From JAWXBT01 sp964523015 (GTDB taxonomy: Bacteria; Bdellovibrionota_C; UBA2361; J135): a stretch of 64,000 nucleotides of DNA. Made by a program: the position numbers and the translations under genes. Shown here piece by piece: positions 9,089 through 17,251 of this stretch (positions are counted from its first letter, which is position 1; each line of letters begins with the position of its first letter). The stretch lies in NCBI GenBank assembly GCA_964523015.1, contig CAZFXN010000003.1:28027-92026 (forward strand), given 5' to 3'. The notes beneath the pieces are model-generated. The model ran no database searches, was not told where the DNA came from, and saw nothing but the letters and a program-made list of their open reading frames with translations.

Positions 9089-10396
9089 ATGGCATCTGAG
9101 GATGTCTGCATACTTCTTAATGAGAGAGAGTCAGCAAAAGCAAAAGCTGCCGAGTCGCTACTCCTGAAATTTAAGGAGCATAATATAACAGCGTCTCGAA
9201 TTACAGCAGATGCTAAGATTGAAAAAACTCTAAAACAGAGGTCTCCAAAGATAGTCATCTTAGACTACGTTATCGGAGACTTTACTACCGGTCTCGACCT
9301 CCTTAGCAGCTTTGCAGATCTAGATGATCGACCAGAATTTATATTTCTAACTGATGAGCCTAGTGTACCTGTAGCAGTGGATGCTCTACGACTTGGGGCA
9401 AAAAATTATATTGAGCTACATAATCCTGAAGCCACTAATATTATCCTTGAGGAAACAAAAGCAATCTTAAAACAGAGAACTCCCCGACTTCGTGCAGCTC
9501 CAGTAAAAGAGCGATTAAAATTTAAAAATTTTATAGCTCAATCCAAAAGCACAATAAGCTTAATTAATCAGGCCCGAGCTCATTTACTTAGCAAATCTCC
9601 TCTTACGATCATATTGGGACCAAAAGGTGCTGGAAGATCTGCTTTAGCTGAAGCTATGCAGCTTGAGCGAAATTCGACTGCATTTTGCCGATCCTTAAAC
9701 TGGGACTTATATCATCGAGACATAAATGAACTGACTGGTATAAAGACAGTAGATAATAAATCCCTAAAGCTTGGATTAAATCTCTCCTTGATATTAGATC
9801 ATGTTTCCTCAGGATACACTAATTTACTTGAATTTATTGAAGGTAATCTCAAAGACTATTGGTCTTCAAGAGACCTAACCGCAAATGATTCCTTTCTTAC
9901 AATCTGCACTGAGGATGAAGGCTGTGCAAAGGCTTGGCACAATATATTTGAAGTTCCTATTCTTACTATGCCATCACTTAGTGAGAGGAAAGAGGATCTA
10001 CCAGCCCTAGCCAGACATTTTCAATCTGAGGCAAGTTCACTTTCCGGCTCAAAAATGACAGCACTAAATAATGACATACTAGGAAAACTTTCTGATTTTA
10101 ATTGGATCGGTAATGTAAAGCAGTTACGAGCGGTAACTATTGATGCTTGTCTCATCTCTCATACTTCTGAACAGGAGATAGAGGATATGGTGCGTGAAAG
10201 TTATGAAAGGTCACTAGAATATTTCAAAGAGCCAACTTCAAATTCACTAGAGCCGTACACTATTGCTTCTATGATTGAGCATTGTGACGGAGATATCAGG
10301 GTAGCTGCCGCATCCCTTGGAATTTCAATTACTCAGGTTAAATCGATCCTAAAGCTACCTTCATCAGTTGATTCATCACAACCAAGGAGCAGTTAA
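9089..10396 (+). CDS. Degenerate NtrC-like protein (receiver + inactive AAA+ domain + Fis-like helix)
   Basis: Residues 1-125 form a receiver domain with acceptor D59 (VILDYVIG). The AAA+ region starts at ~145, but its Walker A reads GPKGAGRS (177-184), with Arg in place of the catalytic Lys. The Walker B segment reads LILDHV, with His where Glu is needed, and no GAFTGA sigma54 loop is present. The C-terminal arginine-finger and WxGNVKQL region is kept, as is a Fis-like helix-turn-helix (VAAASLGISITQVKSIL). It therefore probably cannot hydrolyse ATP or open sigma54 promoters. It ends in a TAATG overlap with the intact activator, so the two are made together and may form mixed hexamers. The start has a good AAGGA ribosome site. 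Confidence 0.8.
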   Translation: MASEDVCILLNERESAKAKAAESLLLKFKEHNITASRITADAKIEKTLKQRSPKIVILDYVIGDFTTGLDLLSSFADLDDRPEFIFLTDEPSVPVAVDALRLGAKNYIELHNPEATNIILEETKAILKQRTPRLRAAPVKERLKFKNFIAQSKSTISLINQARAHLLSKSPLTIILGPKGAGRSALAEAMQLERNSTAFCRSLNWDLYHRDINELTGIKTVDNKSLKLGLNLSLILDHVSSGYTNLLEFIEGNLKDYWSSRDLTANDSFLTICTEDEGCAKAWHNIFEVPILTMPSLSERKEDLPALARHFQSEASSLSGSKMTALNNDILGKLSDFNWIGNVKQLRAVTIDACLISHTSEQEIEDMVRESYERSLEYFKEPTSNSLEPYTIASMIEHCDGDIRVAAASLGISITQVKSILKLPSSVDSSQPRSS

Positions 10397-11940
10397 TGAA
10401 TCAATACGCTCAAAAAAAACGAAATGTGACAGCCGGAATTATCGGTGGAATTGATTTTCAACGTCGCTTTCATTCATCACTTTCTAGCCATAGCTCTGTG
10501 GTCAGCTCTTTTGCTTGCTCCCCAATTGAAGCCTGGGGAGAAACATTAGGTCACAAACCTAACTGCTTAATCATTGAGGTTGGAATTAACTATTCTCAAA
10601 GAGATCATATCTGGCTTAGAGACTTTTTAAATCAAGTCAGAGATCGTTTCGACAAAGATGTTTATATTATCTTAACATTACTTGCTCCAGAAAAACTTTT
10701 TTATGCCGGGGATCTGTTATTTACCTCTGAAAATTCACTTGAGGCTTCCGGTTATATCGATACATTTCTGGCTCAAGCTCCAGCTGGTTTCACTAACGTT
10801 CCTAGCCTTGAAACTCAAATTGTCCAAGCCATCTCTTTATTAAGCCACGAATTTGAACGGCGAGAAGGTGGGTTACCACCAACTCCGGCGCTTGCTGCAG
10901 ATGGTTGGGTGCATTCTTTAGCTGACCCACAAAGCCGAGAACTCTGGATGCTCTGGTTACCAAAGTATGCTTCTTATACAAATGAAAACCCGATTATTAC
11001 CGGCCCAACTGGTGCAGGAAAAACACGACTTGCTCAAGCATTGCATATTCTATCAGGACGTACCGGGCCATTTATCAGTATTACACCAAGAGACTTTTCC
11101 TCATCTGAACTAATTCAAGCTGAGTTATTTGGGGCTGTAGCTGGCGCCTATACCGGTGCCGTCGATAAGTGGGGGCTCGTTAAAAGCGCAGAAAATGGAA
11201 CTCTTTTTATAGATGAATTACAAAGTATCGATAAAGATCTTCAAGGTAAGCTAATTACCTTTATTGAAAACAAAAGTTACCGCCGAGTCGGTAGCGCAGA
11301 TACGGTCGAAGCAAACGTACGATTTGTATTCGCAACTAATCGAGCAATTCCGGAGTTAGTAAGTAACGAGACTTTGCGAGATGACTTCGCCTATAGACTA
11401 GAACGGGTACAATTAAACTTACCAGCCCTATCGCAACGTCGGCTTGATATTGCGGCAGGGTTAGCTTTTGCCTTAGCAAAGATCCGACGTCAGCGTCCCC
11501 AAACTAATCCGGTTATTGGAGTCTCGAGTCAAGCTTATAGACTTCTTTTTGGATACAGTTGGCCAGGAAATTTAAGGCAGCTAGAGAACATCGTGGCAAA
11601 ACTATGTGAACGCTCTGAGATCTCTGGACTCTCTTTAATCTCTGATGAGGTTGTGCATAGTGTATTTGATTCAAAACTAGATATGGTTCCAGCAAATCCA
11701 GCAGAGCTGGTAGCTACGGCTGCTCAAAGATTAACGAAATCAGCCATTAGTGCAGGGATAGAAAATCTTGAGGATGGAGTAATCGCACTTAAAAATGAAG
11801 CCAGGGCCGTTGCTCTAGAACTCGCTAATGGAGATTCCGCAAAAGCTGCAGAGCTTTTAGGTGAGAATTCTAATGTGCTAGATATATTTCTAAGTGCTAG
11901 AGTAGCAAAAGAGATGATATCCTCTCTAAGTGAGTCTTAG
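10396..11940 (+). CDS. Sigma54-dependent transcription activator (bEBP)
   Basis: All ATPase motifs are present: Walker A GPTGAGKT at 203-210, the sigma54-contact loop GAYTGA at 250-255 (a known variant of GAFTGA), Walker B FIDE at 271-274, and the GNLRQLEN sensor-II region. The N-terminal ~170 residues resemble a worn receiver domain without a clear acceptor Asp. The C terminus has a weak Fis-like segment (GDSAKAAELLGENSNVLDIF). It should remodel RNA polymerase-sigma54 at -24/-12 promoters. It starts inside the stop codon of the degenerate partner gene (TAATG), which implies translational coupling. I found no convincing -24/-12 promoter nearby, so its targets are unknown. Confidence 0.88.
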   Translation: MNQYAQKKRNVTAGIIGGIDFQRRFHSSLSSHSSVVSSFACSPIEAWGETLGHKPNCLIIEVGINYSQRDHIWLRDFLNQVRDRFDKDVYIILTLLAPEKLFYAGDLLFTSENSLEASGYIDTFLAQAPAGFTNVPSLETQIVQAISLLSHEFERREGGLPPTPALAADGWVHSLADPQSRELWMLWLPKYASYTNENPIITGPTGAGKTRLAQALHILSGRTGPFISITPRDFSSSELIQAELFGAVAGAYTGAVDKWGLVKSAENGTLFIDELQSIDKDLQGKLITFIENKSYRRVGSADTVEANVRFVFATNRAIPELVSNETLRDDFAYRLERVQLNLPALSQRRLDIAAGLAFALAKIRRQRPQTNPVIGVSSQAYRLLFGYSWPGNLRQLENIVAKLCERSEISGLSLISDEVVHSVFDSKLDMVPANPAELVATAAQRLTKSAISAGIENLEDGVIALKNEARAVALELANGDSAKAAELLGENSNVLDIFLSARVAKEMISSLSES

Positions 11941-11973
11941 CCAAATTTTTGAGTGGAAATTTAAAACAGTAAA

Positions 11974-12264
11974 ATGAAACCGGTAACCCTAAAAGAATTT
12001 CGTTCAGTGTCTCTTATCTCTGAAGAAGCCCTAGTTTGGCTTTTAGAGAGAAATGCTCTGCCGATTTCCATGGATGCTGAAAAAGGGATAATGGTCGACA
12101 TGGCAGCTGTAGAGACTGAGAAATTAATTCAGGCGTTAGTTAGAGAGCGAAAATCTGAAGATGCTGCTAATTTTAATCTAATGACTGAACAAGCTGGAAA
12201 GATTATTCGCGATAATTTTGATACGATTATAGAAGCAGCAATTACTCGATTAAACCAAAAATAA
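11974..12264 (+). CDS. Hypothetical protein, 96 aa, possible small helix-turn-helix
   Basis: I do not recognise a family. The first ~35 residues (TLKEFRSVSLISEEALVWLL) could form a MerR/excisionase-like helix-turn-helix, and the rest is predicted to be long amphipathic helices. It lies 33 nt after the sigma54 activator and 13 nt before the cobalamin adenosyltransferase, on the same strand. It is probably part of the activator operon. There is no signal peptide or membrane segment. Confidence 0.6.
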   Translation: MKPVTLKEFRSVSLISEEALVWLLERNALPISMDAEKGIMVDMAAVETEKLIQALVRERKSEDAANFNLMTEQAGKIIRDNFDTIIEAAITRLNQK

Positions 12265-12277
12265 TTTAGGAAGATCA

Positions 12278-12871
12278 ATGGTTCGTATTAACAAAATCTA
12301 TACAAAAACTGGAGATGATGGCACTACTGCATTAGTAGACGGTTCCCGTGTAAGCAAATCCGATCCTAGAGTTTGCGCATACGGAGATGTTGATGAATTA
12401 AATTCTCTTTTGGGTATCATAAGAACATTTTCAGACATTGAGTGTGCTGAAAAAAAAGAGGCCTCTATCCTTTCAATGCGTCTAGCTATAATCCAAAACG
12501 ATCTATTTGATATCGGCGGAAATCTGGCTACTCCAAAAGGATTTGATAAATACCCTGTTTTTAGGGTTACTGATGCCACAATCCAAAAACTTGAATCCTG
12601 GATTGATGAAGCTACTGCAGTACTACCACCTCTAACCTCTTTTGTTTTACCAGGCGGGACTAAGATAAATGCGTTTCTCCATCTTGCTCGTACAGTTTGC
12701 CGCAGGACAGAGAGAATCCTAATCCCTTTGATGGATAAAGGTGAGGTAGATAAAGAGATTATTATTTACTTTAATAGATTAAGTGATCTTTTATTTGCGC
12801 TCTGTCGTATAGAATCTCAACAGAAAGGAGATAAAGAATATCTTTGGAAACCTTCAAAGGTTACTGACTAG
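12278..12871 (+). CDS. pduO: PduO-type ATP:cob(I)alamin adenosyltransferase
   Basis: The N-terminal TKTGDDGTTALVDGSRV signature and the C-terminal RTVCRRTER motif are the ATP and cobalamin contact regions of the PduO/MMAB family, and the length (197 aa) is normal. The enzyme adenosylates cob(I)alamin to coenzyme B12. The only visible B12 enzyme here is the methylmalonyl-CoA mutase at 24127-26298, which needs exactly this cofactor. A clear AGGAAG ribosome site precedes the ATG. It follows the 96-aa gene closely and converges with the DUF2231 gene with 8 nt between them. Confidence 0.92.
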   Translation: MVRINKIYTKTGDDGTTALVDGSRVSKSDPRVCAYGDVDELNSLLGIIRTFSDIECAEKKEASILSMRLAIIQNDLFDIGGNLATPKGFDKYPVFRVTDATIQKLESWIDEATAVLPPLTSFVLPGGTKINAFLHLARTVCRRTERILIPLMDKGEVDKEIIIYFNRLSDLLFALCRIESQQKGDKEYLWKPSKVTD

Positions 12872-12879
12872 GAAAGTGA

Positions 12880-13353
12880 CTACTTAGAAACCTCAGCCCT
12901 CACCTCAGCCCTCACACCAGCACCGTGGTCAAATACGAGTGAGCCTCCTAGCCAACCGGTGTAAGAAACTAGAGCTGCCGAGGCGATTAAAAGCAATAAG
13001 AAGATCCATTTAAAAAGTTTTTTATTATATTTTGCAGCATCACTGATAAATTTAGTAGCTACACACGGGGTAAGAGTAAACAAAGATACCCTAGCCCAAA
13101 AAAAATGATCTCCGACTGCTGAATCAGGCACTATAAAAGATTTATTCATAAACTCACTTGCTTCATGACCAGAGAAATAGGCAACCGTAGCGAATAGCAG
13201 GGCAGCTAATAGAGTTACCCGAGAAAACACTGAAACTTGATTAGAGTTCGGCACGATCACTACCCATATCTCACAGGTGATCGCTACAAAAATCAAAACA
13301 AGTGGAAACGCAACGAGTGGTGGATGCAATGACGCAAATATTTCTGCTACCAT
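12880..13353 (-). CDS. DUF2231-like four-helix membrane protein
   Basis: The start LHPPLVAFPLVLIFVAI matches the DUF2231 signature (LHPxxVxFPxGL), a four-helix inner-membrane module often linked to cytochromes. About four membrane helices fill the 157 residues. The last residues are a short repeat (VRAEVRAEV) caused by a 12-bp tandem duplication at 12891-12914. The start codon overlaps the stop of the RsbU-like phosphatase gene (TAATG), so the two are coupled. A second copy of the same domain forms the N terminus of the 996-aa cytochrome protein at 42296-45286. Confidence 0.7.
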   Translation of the reverse strand: MVAEIFASLHPPLVAFPLVLIFVAITCEIWVVIVPNSNQVSVFSRVTLLAALLFATVAYFSGHEASEFMNKSFIVPDSAVGDHFFWARVSLFTLTPCVATKFISDAAKYNKKLFKWIFLLLLIASAALVSYTGWLGGSLVFDHGAGVRAEVRAEVSK

Positions 13354-14510
13354 TACTTAGTCCGCTTAAGCACGATAACTGTTACGTCATCTTTTAATAT
13401 TCGACCTTCTGTAAACTCTAAGAATGAATTTATTAAAGCAGTCATGATACTCTTAGCACTATCCTCTGGGGATGTGGCTAATAAAACTTCAGAAACACGC
13501 TTATGTCCGTATTGATCTAGGGTTCGACTCTGTCCCTCAGATATCCCATCAGTTATTAGAACAAAAAGATCATCCTTTTGAAGCTGGCACTTCTCCATCG
13601 CATAGTCCCCTTCTTCAAAGAATCCGATTGCTAAACCACCAGCCATTAGCTCTGTAACCTTTCCTTCTGAACGAGACAAAACAAATCCAGGAGGATGACC
13701 TGCTCGACAAAAAACTACCTCGCCACTTGCTGGATAATAAAGTCCAGCACCCATCGTTACAAATCGCCCCTGTGGAATCTGTGGGGTCATTAACCGATTC
13801 ATTCCATCTAAAAGCTCATTTGGGAGCGATTTATTTGTGGCAACCATGGCCATCTTAGTCATCGCACCAATAAAAGCTGCTGGTAATCCGTGTCCTGTTA
13901 CATCGGCAATCATAAGGCGAATATTGCCACCATCAATCTCTTGAGTATAAAACCAGTCCCCGCCAAGCTCTTCAAGTGGAATATAGCAGGTCTCAATTTC
14001 AAATAGATCGCTCTTTGGAAGATCTTTAGGCAACAGGCTGGCTTGAATACTTTTTGCATCTTCAAGCTCACGAGTATGCTTCTCTGTAAGATCTCTTAGA
14101 TGAGCATTTACTTCTGCTAAACTTGGATTATTATCCCTATCTGCCCCTGCCATCTTTCTTAATCTCAGCAGAGTTGCCACTTTACTGACAACAATTCCTA
14201 AACCAGCATTAGGAGCAAGGATTTCTATATTTTCAAAGGGAAGCTCCTTTAATTCATCAAGCAGGTGCTCCTCATTAGAAAAGAAAAGCACAGGAAGTTT
14301 CCGAGTCGAAATCCCCTCACGAAGCTTTTTAAGAATCAAGATTGGATCTTCACATCCATCTGCAGCTAGAAACAATAAATCAATAAAATTCCTCTCAATA
14401 TATGGAATAATATCTAGATCTCCAGAGCCAGGATGAACCTCATACCCCATCTTACGTAGAGCCCCATCTATTTTCTGATCAATATTTCCAAATAATAGTA
14501 TTGAATCCAT
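13353..14510 (-). CDS. SpoIIE/RsbU-type PP2C phosphatase with receiver-like N terminus
   Basis: Residues 1-125 have a receiver-like fold, but the usual acceptor position reads LLFLAAD, so phosphorylation is doubtful. A coiled-coil linker (~130-155) leads into a SpoIIE/RsbU phosphatase domain with GGDWFY, ADVTGHGLPAAF, AGHPPGF, LITDGISE and the final DDVTVIVL. Such enzymes dephosphorylate anti-sigma-factor antagonists in partner-switching systems. No STAS or anti-sigma gene is adjacent; the coupled downstream gene is the DUF2231 membrane protein. It is divergent from the membrane protein at 14605. Confidence 0.85.
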   Translation of the reverse strand: MDSILLFGNIDQKIDGALRKMGYEVHPGSGDLDIIPYIERNFIDLLFLAADGCEDPILILKKLREGISTRKLPVLFFSNEEHLLDELKELPFENIEILAPNAGLGIVVSKVATLLRLRKMAGADRDNNPSLAEVNAHLRDLTEKHTRELEDAKSIQASLLPKDLPKSDLFEIETCYIPLEELGGDWFYTQEIDGGNIRLMIADVTGHGLPAAFIGAMTKMAMVATNKSLPNELLDGMNRLMTPQIPQGRFVTMGAGLYYPASGEVVFCRAGHPPGFVLSRSEGKVTELMAGGLAIGFFEEGDYAMEKCQLQKDDLFVLITDGISEGQSRTLDQYGHKRVSEVLLATSPEDSAKSIMTALINSFLEFTEGRILKDDVTVIVLKRTK

Positions 14511-14604
14511 ATCTTAATTTCTAAAAACATTATCTATGTGTAGCATCTGGCCATATGGCGACACTATCGCTACAATAAGTGCTTAACTCCGGAATCTCTC
14601 CATA

Positions 14605-15906
14605 ATGACAATCGACGACAATAACAAGAAACTGAACTTATCATCCCACCAATCATCCCAAAAGACAGCTAAAACAGAAAGCTTAAAAACAATTGCTTCC
14701 CTGGCTGCCTCAATTATCGTTTATAACGGTTCATTTATAGGGCGAGCTGCTCTAATACTGCTAATCCCTCATCTCTCAGTACTATGGCTAAGCACTAATA
14801 ATGAGATCCCTATCGCTCCTCTTTTACTACTTAATCATGCCTGCTTTCTTGGCTATACTTTGATTTTAACACAAAAATCTTTAGTTAGCTTTGGGTTAAA
14901 AATTTCTCTTAGTCCTAAAGTTATCTTATCATTTTTAGCTATCGGATTATTTCAATGGTTGCTCTATGCATTGCCAATTCAAATTGTCCTCCCCCTTTTA
15001 GTTACCTCTCAATCGCTTCAAATAATCGCTCTGCCGATAACATTATTCCTTTCAATCCCTCTGATGTTTCTCTCTCTAAGATTATTTCTATTTCCTGTAC
15101 CTGCTCTTTTGATGAAAGGCTTCTCTCTTTCTGAATTCCGCCTATGCATCTACAATACTTTAAACTTATCAACTAAGGATAAAGCACTCCCTCTTAGATT
15201 ACTTATAGCACCTACTGCAATCAGTATTTTTCTCTCCTCTTTACCCCTAGCAATATCCCCTGATGGTCGACTAATTGAGATCTACTATATTGCTGCAGCA
15301 CTTGAAACATCCTTATGGATACTAGCTTCGGCCTTATCAATTGCCGCTGGGCTTACTTGCCTCCCTGATAAAGATTGGAAGAGTGCAAATCTCGATCCTT
15401 ACAGAGACGACCGCTTTAAAACCATTCTTTTAAAAGCACCTAAGGCATTAACGAAAATGCTTTCTCCAGCTTTCGGATGGAAATTACTAGCTGTTGCTTT
15501 ACTTATTTGGACAGGGAATTTCTTACGTTTACAATCAATGGCACCAGCAGCTGAAATTAGCATATTGCAAACTATTGTAGCTGATAAGGAACTAACACTG
15601 GTCGTTGAACTAAAGGATCCTAGTTATAGCTTTAGAGGCTTTGTGCCGGCTGCCTTTAAGATAGCTGGAGAGACCGGAACAATCATTGCTCCAATTCCTA
15701 AAAAAGTTACCGAAAACTTATCAGAGAAGGATCTTTTTTTAGGGATTCCGACAACCTCAGAACCAATAACACTGAAACTGATATTCGAAACGGATCGTAC
15801 TGCGGAGAATTTAATTCGTCTTCAGGATCTTTACCTATACTATAGGGCGTATCAAGCACTTCCTCTGACATTTAAAGATGCAACTATTATAAAATCAGAG
15901 CCTTAA
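14605..15906 (+). CDS. Polytopic membrane protein of unknown function
   Basis: I do not recognise a family. A hydrophilic ~30-residue N terminus is followed by about eight hydrophobic helices up to ~245. A charged loop, one more helix at ~295-312, and a ~115-residue C-terminal domain with beta-rich character (TLVVELKDPSYSF and following) come next. That domain would lie on the far side of the membrane. No catalytic motif is evident. It is divergent from the RsbU-like phosphatase gene with 94 bp between starts and is followed by the gene-poor stretch. Confidence 0.65.
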   Translation: MTIDDNNKKLNLSSHQSSQKTAKTESLKTIASLAASIIVYNGSFIGRAALILLIPHLSVLWLSTNNEIPIAPLLLLNHACFLGYTLILTQKSLVSFGLKISLSPKVILSFLAIGLFQWLLYALPIQIVLPLLVTSQSLQIIALPITLFLSIPLMFLSLRLFLFPVPALLMKGFSLSEFRLCIYNTLNLSTKDKALPLRLLIAPTAISIFLSSLPLAISPDGRLIEIYYIAAALETSLWILASALSIAAGLTCLPDKDWKSANLDPYRDDRFKTILLKAPKALTKMLSPAFGWKLLAVALLIWTGNFLRLQSMAPAAEISILQTIVADKELTLVVELKDPSYSFRGFVPAAFKIAGETGTIIAPIPKKVTENLSEKDLFLGIPTTSEPITLKLIFETDRTAENLIRLQDLYLYYRAYQALPLTFKDATIIKSEP

Positions 15907-16075
15907 TTAATCTGTTAAAAAATGTGACGGCTATGAAGTTTATCTTAACTCCAGCTCCCCGCGGTCTCCAGTGTGTTTATTCCTAAGGCGACTCGCCGTT
16001 GTCTTTAGGTCTGTGGTGATTCTATTTTTAATTTACAAGGAGAGCGCGGAATACGCGGAGAAGTCAGAGATAATC

Positions 16076-16108
16076 CCAAGTTATTTTGGAGCCAAGCTAT
16101 ACTCTTTT
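16076..16108. repeat. Direct repeat, left copy (matches the Rieske gene 3' end)
   Basis: These 33 bases match the region around 17207-17251, which includes the last codons and stop of the Rieske-like gene. Read on the minus strand, the copy still spells KEYSLAPK followed by the stop. The right copy differs by an internal 12-bp duplication (a second TTATTTTGGAGC). The two copies bracket about 1.1 kb of gene-poor DNA. This is what integration or duplication at a gene 3' end leaves behind. Confidence 0.75.
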
Positions 16109-16343
16109 GAAGATTCTGACATTGTTTGCGATATTCATTACAAACGTTACTGTGGGAGCAGCCTCGGGCAAGACACCCTTGAGCGCCTTATCATTTCCAA
16201 GGTAAAGCAATTCTATACTAGAAAATGATCCGATCAAAGAAAATTTTTGCGCGTGATTTTTTTCGACAGAATAATGCCAAAAAACGCCGACCAAGAATCA
16301 AAATTCAATTCACCAAGAATTAGATCAAGAATCCAATTATCAA

Positions 16344-16683
16344 CTATCTATTTTTTGATTCCGGCGCAAAGCGCGGCGCGAGACCAACATCGTTGCCACC
16401 ACCAGCATCGCAGAGGTCGCTGACAATAACGTAGATACCGCCGACATGGTAGATACCGCCGACATGCGAGCCGACCACCACACCCCCCTGATCAGTAAAG
16501 GTCCATCTGTTTTGGAATCCTGGCATCTGCTCTCCTGTTGTAAGGTTATTATATCCAAGCATCAGGACGGTATCCATCGGATCGCAAGTTTCGCTTCCTG
16601 GGATGTGTTTTAAGGCATTACGTTTTGATTTATCAAGTGTATCTTCTCTGACAGTATATTGAAATAGCTGTCTCTTGAGTCAT
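16344..16683 (-). pseudogene. Frameshifted remnant of an unidentified gene
   Basis: An ATG at 16683 overlaps the stop of the 57-aa gene (TAATG) and opens a 16-codon frame ending at TGA. A neighbouring frame then continues without stops for about 110 codons to 16344, reading through KHIPGSETCDPMDTVL and TGEQMPGFQNRWTFTD. A single frameshift would join them. The distal part is Gly-rich and carries an 18-bp tandem duplication. I cannot name the family. It could also be random open sequence. Confidence 0.35.
16431..16466. repeat. 18-bp perfect tandem duplication
   Basis: Two adjacent identical 18-bp units, each beginning GTAGATACC. In the minus-strand reading frame they encode a repeated HVGGIY. 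They lie inside the decayed reading frame. Confidence 0.85.
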
Positions 16684-16856
16684 TATACTGCCTCCTGCCT
16701 ATCGCCATAAATGACTTTCAATATTTCTTTAGAGAGAGCTTGTTTTTCTTCGTCAGAAAGAGTGGTTCCAAGCAGAAGGTTTTCAAAGCGTCTATACAAA
16801 GCTTCGTGTTCTGGGCTCTTTTCGTTACTGCTCTTTTCCCTACTGCTTTCTGACAT
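16683..16856 (-). CDS. Small charged protein, 57 aa
   Basis: The product is short and highly charged, with a Ser/Glu/Lys-rich N terminus followed by two likely amphipathic helices (ALYRRFENLLLG and SDEEKQALSKEILKVI). There is no signal peptide. I chose the ATG at 16856; a GTG at 16865 is possible. No strong ribosome site is visible. Its stop overlaps the ATG of the decayed frame downstream, which hints at a former two-gene unit. No family recognised. Confidence 0.4.
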   Translation of the reverse strand: MSESSREKSSNEKSPEHEALYRRFENLLLGTTLSDEEKQALSKEILKVIYGDRQEAV

Positions 16857-17102
16857 AAAAGACACTTTATTATTAAATTCAACTCAGGCGACTATCTTTG
16901 CATGTTAATAAGAGCCTGGGTAACCTACACCATGTTATAAAGGATTGGGATTAATGGGTATCATTTATCTGGCAGGCGATATGAATCACATTAAATGTTA
17001 TCGCAAGGTGTTGAAAACTAATAGGAATATGATTCAATGACTCATAATTCATGTGTGACAAACTATACTACGCCCTATACTATGCCTGTGCAACTGCATC
17101 TC

Positions 17103-17174
17103 CATAGTTTTTCAAGAGGGCTTCTTGAGGCTTTAAATGTCCCCAGCCTCGAGAAGCCCTCTTGAAAAACTATG
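17103..17174. repeat. Large inverted repeat, 30-bp arms, 12-bp loop
   Basis: Arms 17103-17132 and 17145-17174 are complementary at 29 of 30 positions, with one T/C difference. The outer ends read CATAGTTTTTCAAG and its complement. The hairpin has no T-run at either side, and it is far longer than an ordinary terminator. It ends 32 bp before the right direct repeat at 17207. It may be a non-autonomous mobile element (MITE-like) or an integration or processing structure. Confidence 0.85.
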
Positions 17175-17206
17175 ACAGGGATTTTTTGATGGAGGCACTC
17201 TTAATG

Positions 17207-17251
17207 CCAAGTTATTTTGGAGCTTTATTTTGGAGCCAAGCTATACTCTTT
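17207..17251. repeat. Direct repeat, right copy, overlapping the Rieske gene 3' end
   Basis: This is the second copy of the 33-bp repeat at 16076-16108, with an extra 12-bp internal duplication. It contains the last nine codons and stop of the Rieske-like gene, so this copy is probably the parental one. Confidence 0.75.

Noticed and set aside
12891..12914. 12-bp tandem duplication as a regulatory repeat
   Set aside because: It only encodes a repeated Val-Arg-Ala-Glu at the end of the DUF2231 protein; slippage explains it.
15971..16228. 85-codon plus-strand ORF
   Set aside because: Its middle is the antisense of the repeat copied from the Rieske gene end, it has no ribosome site, and its composition is not protein-like.
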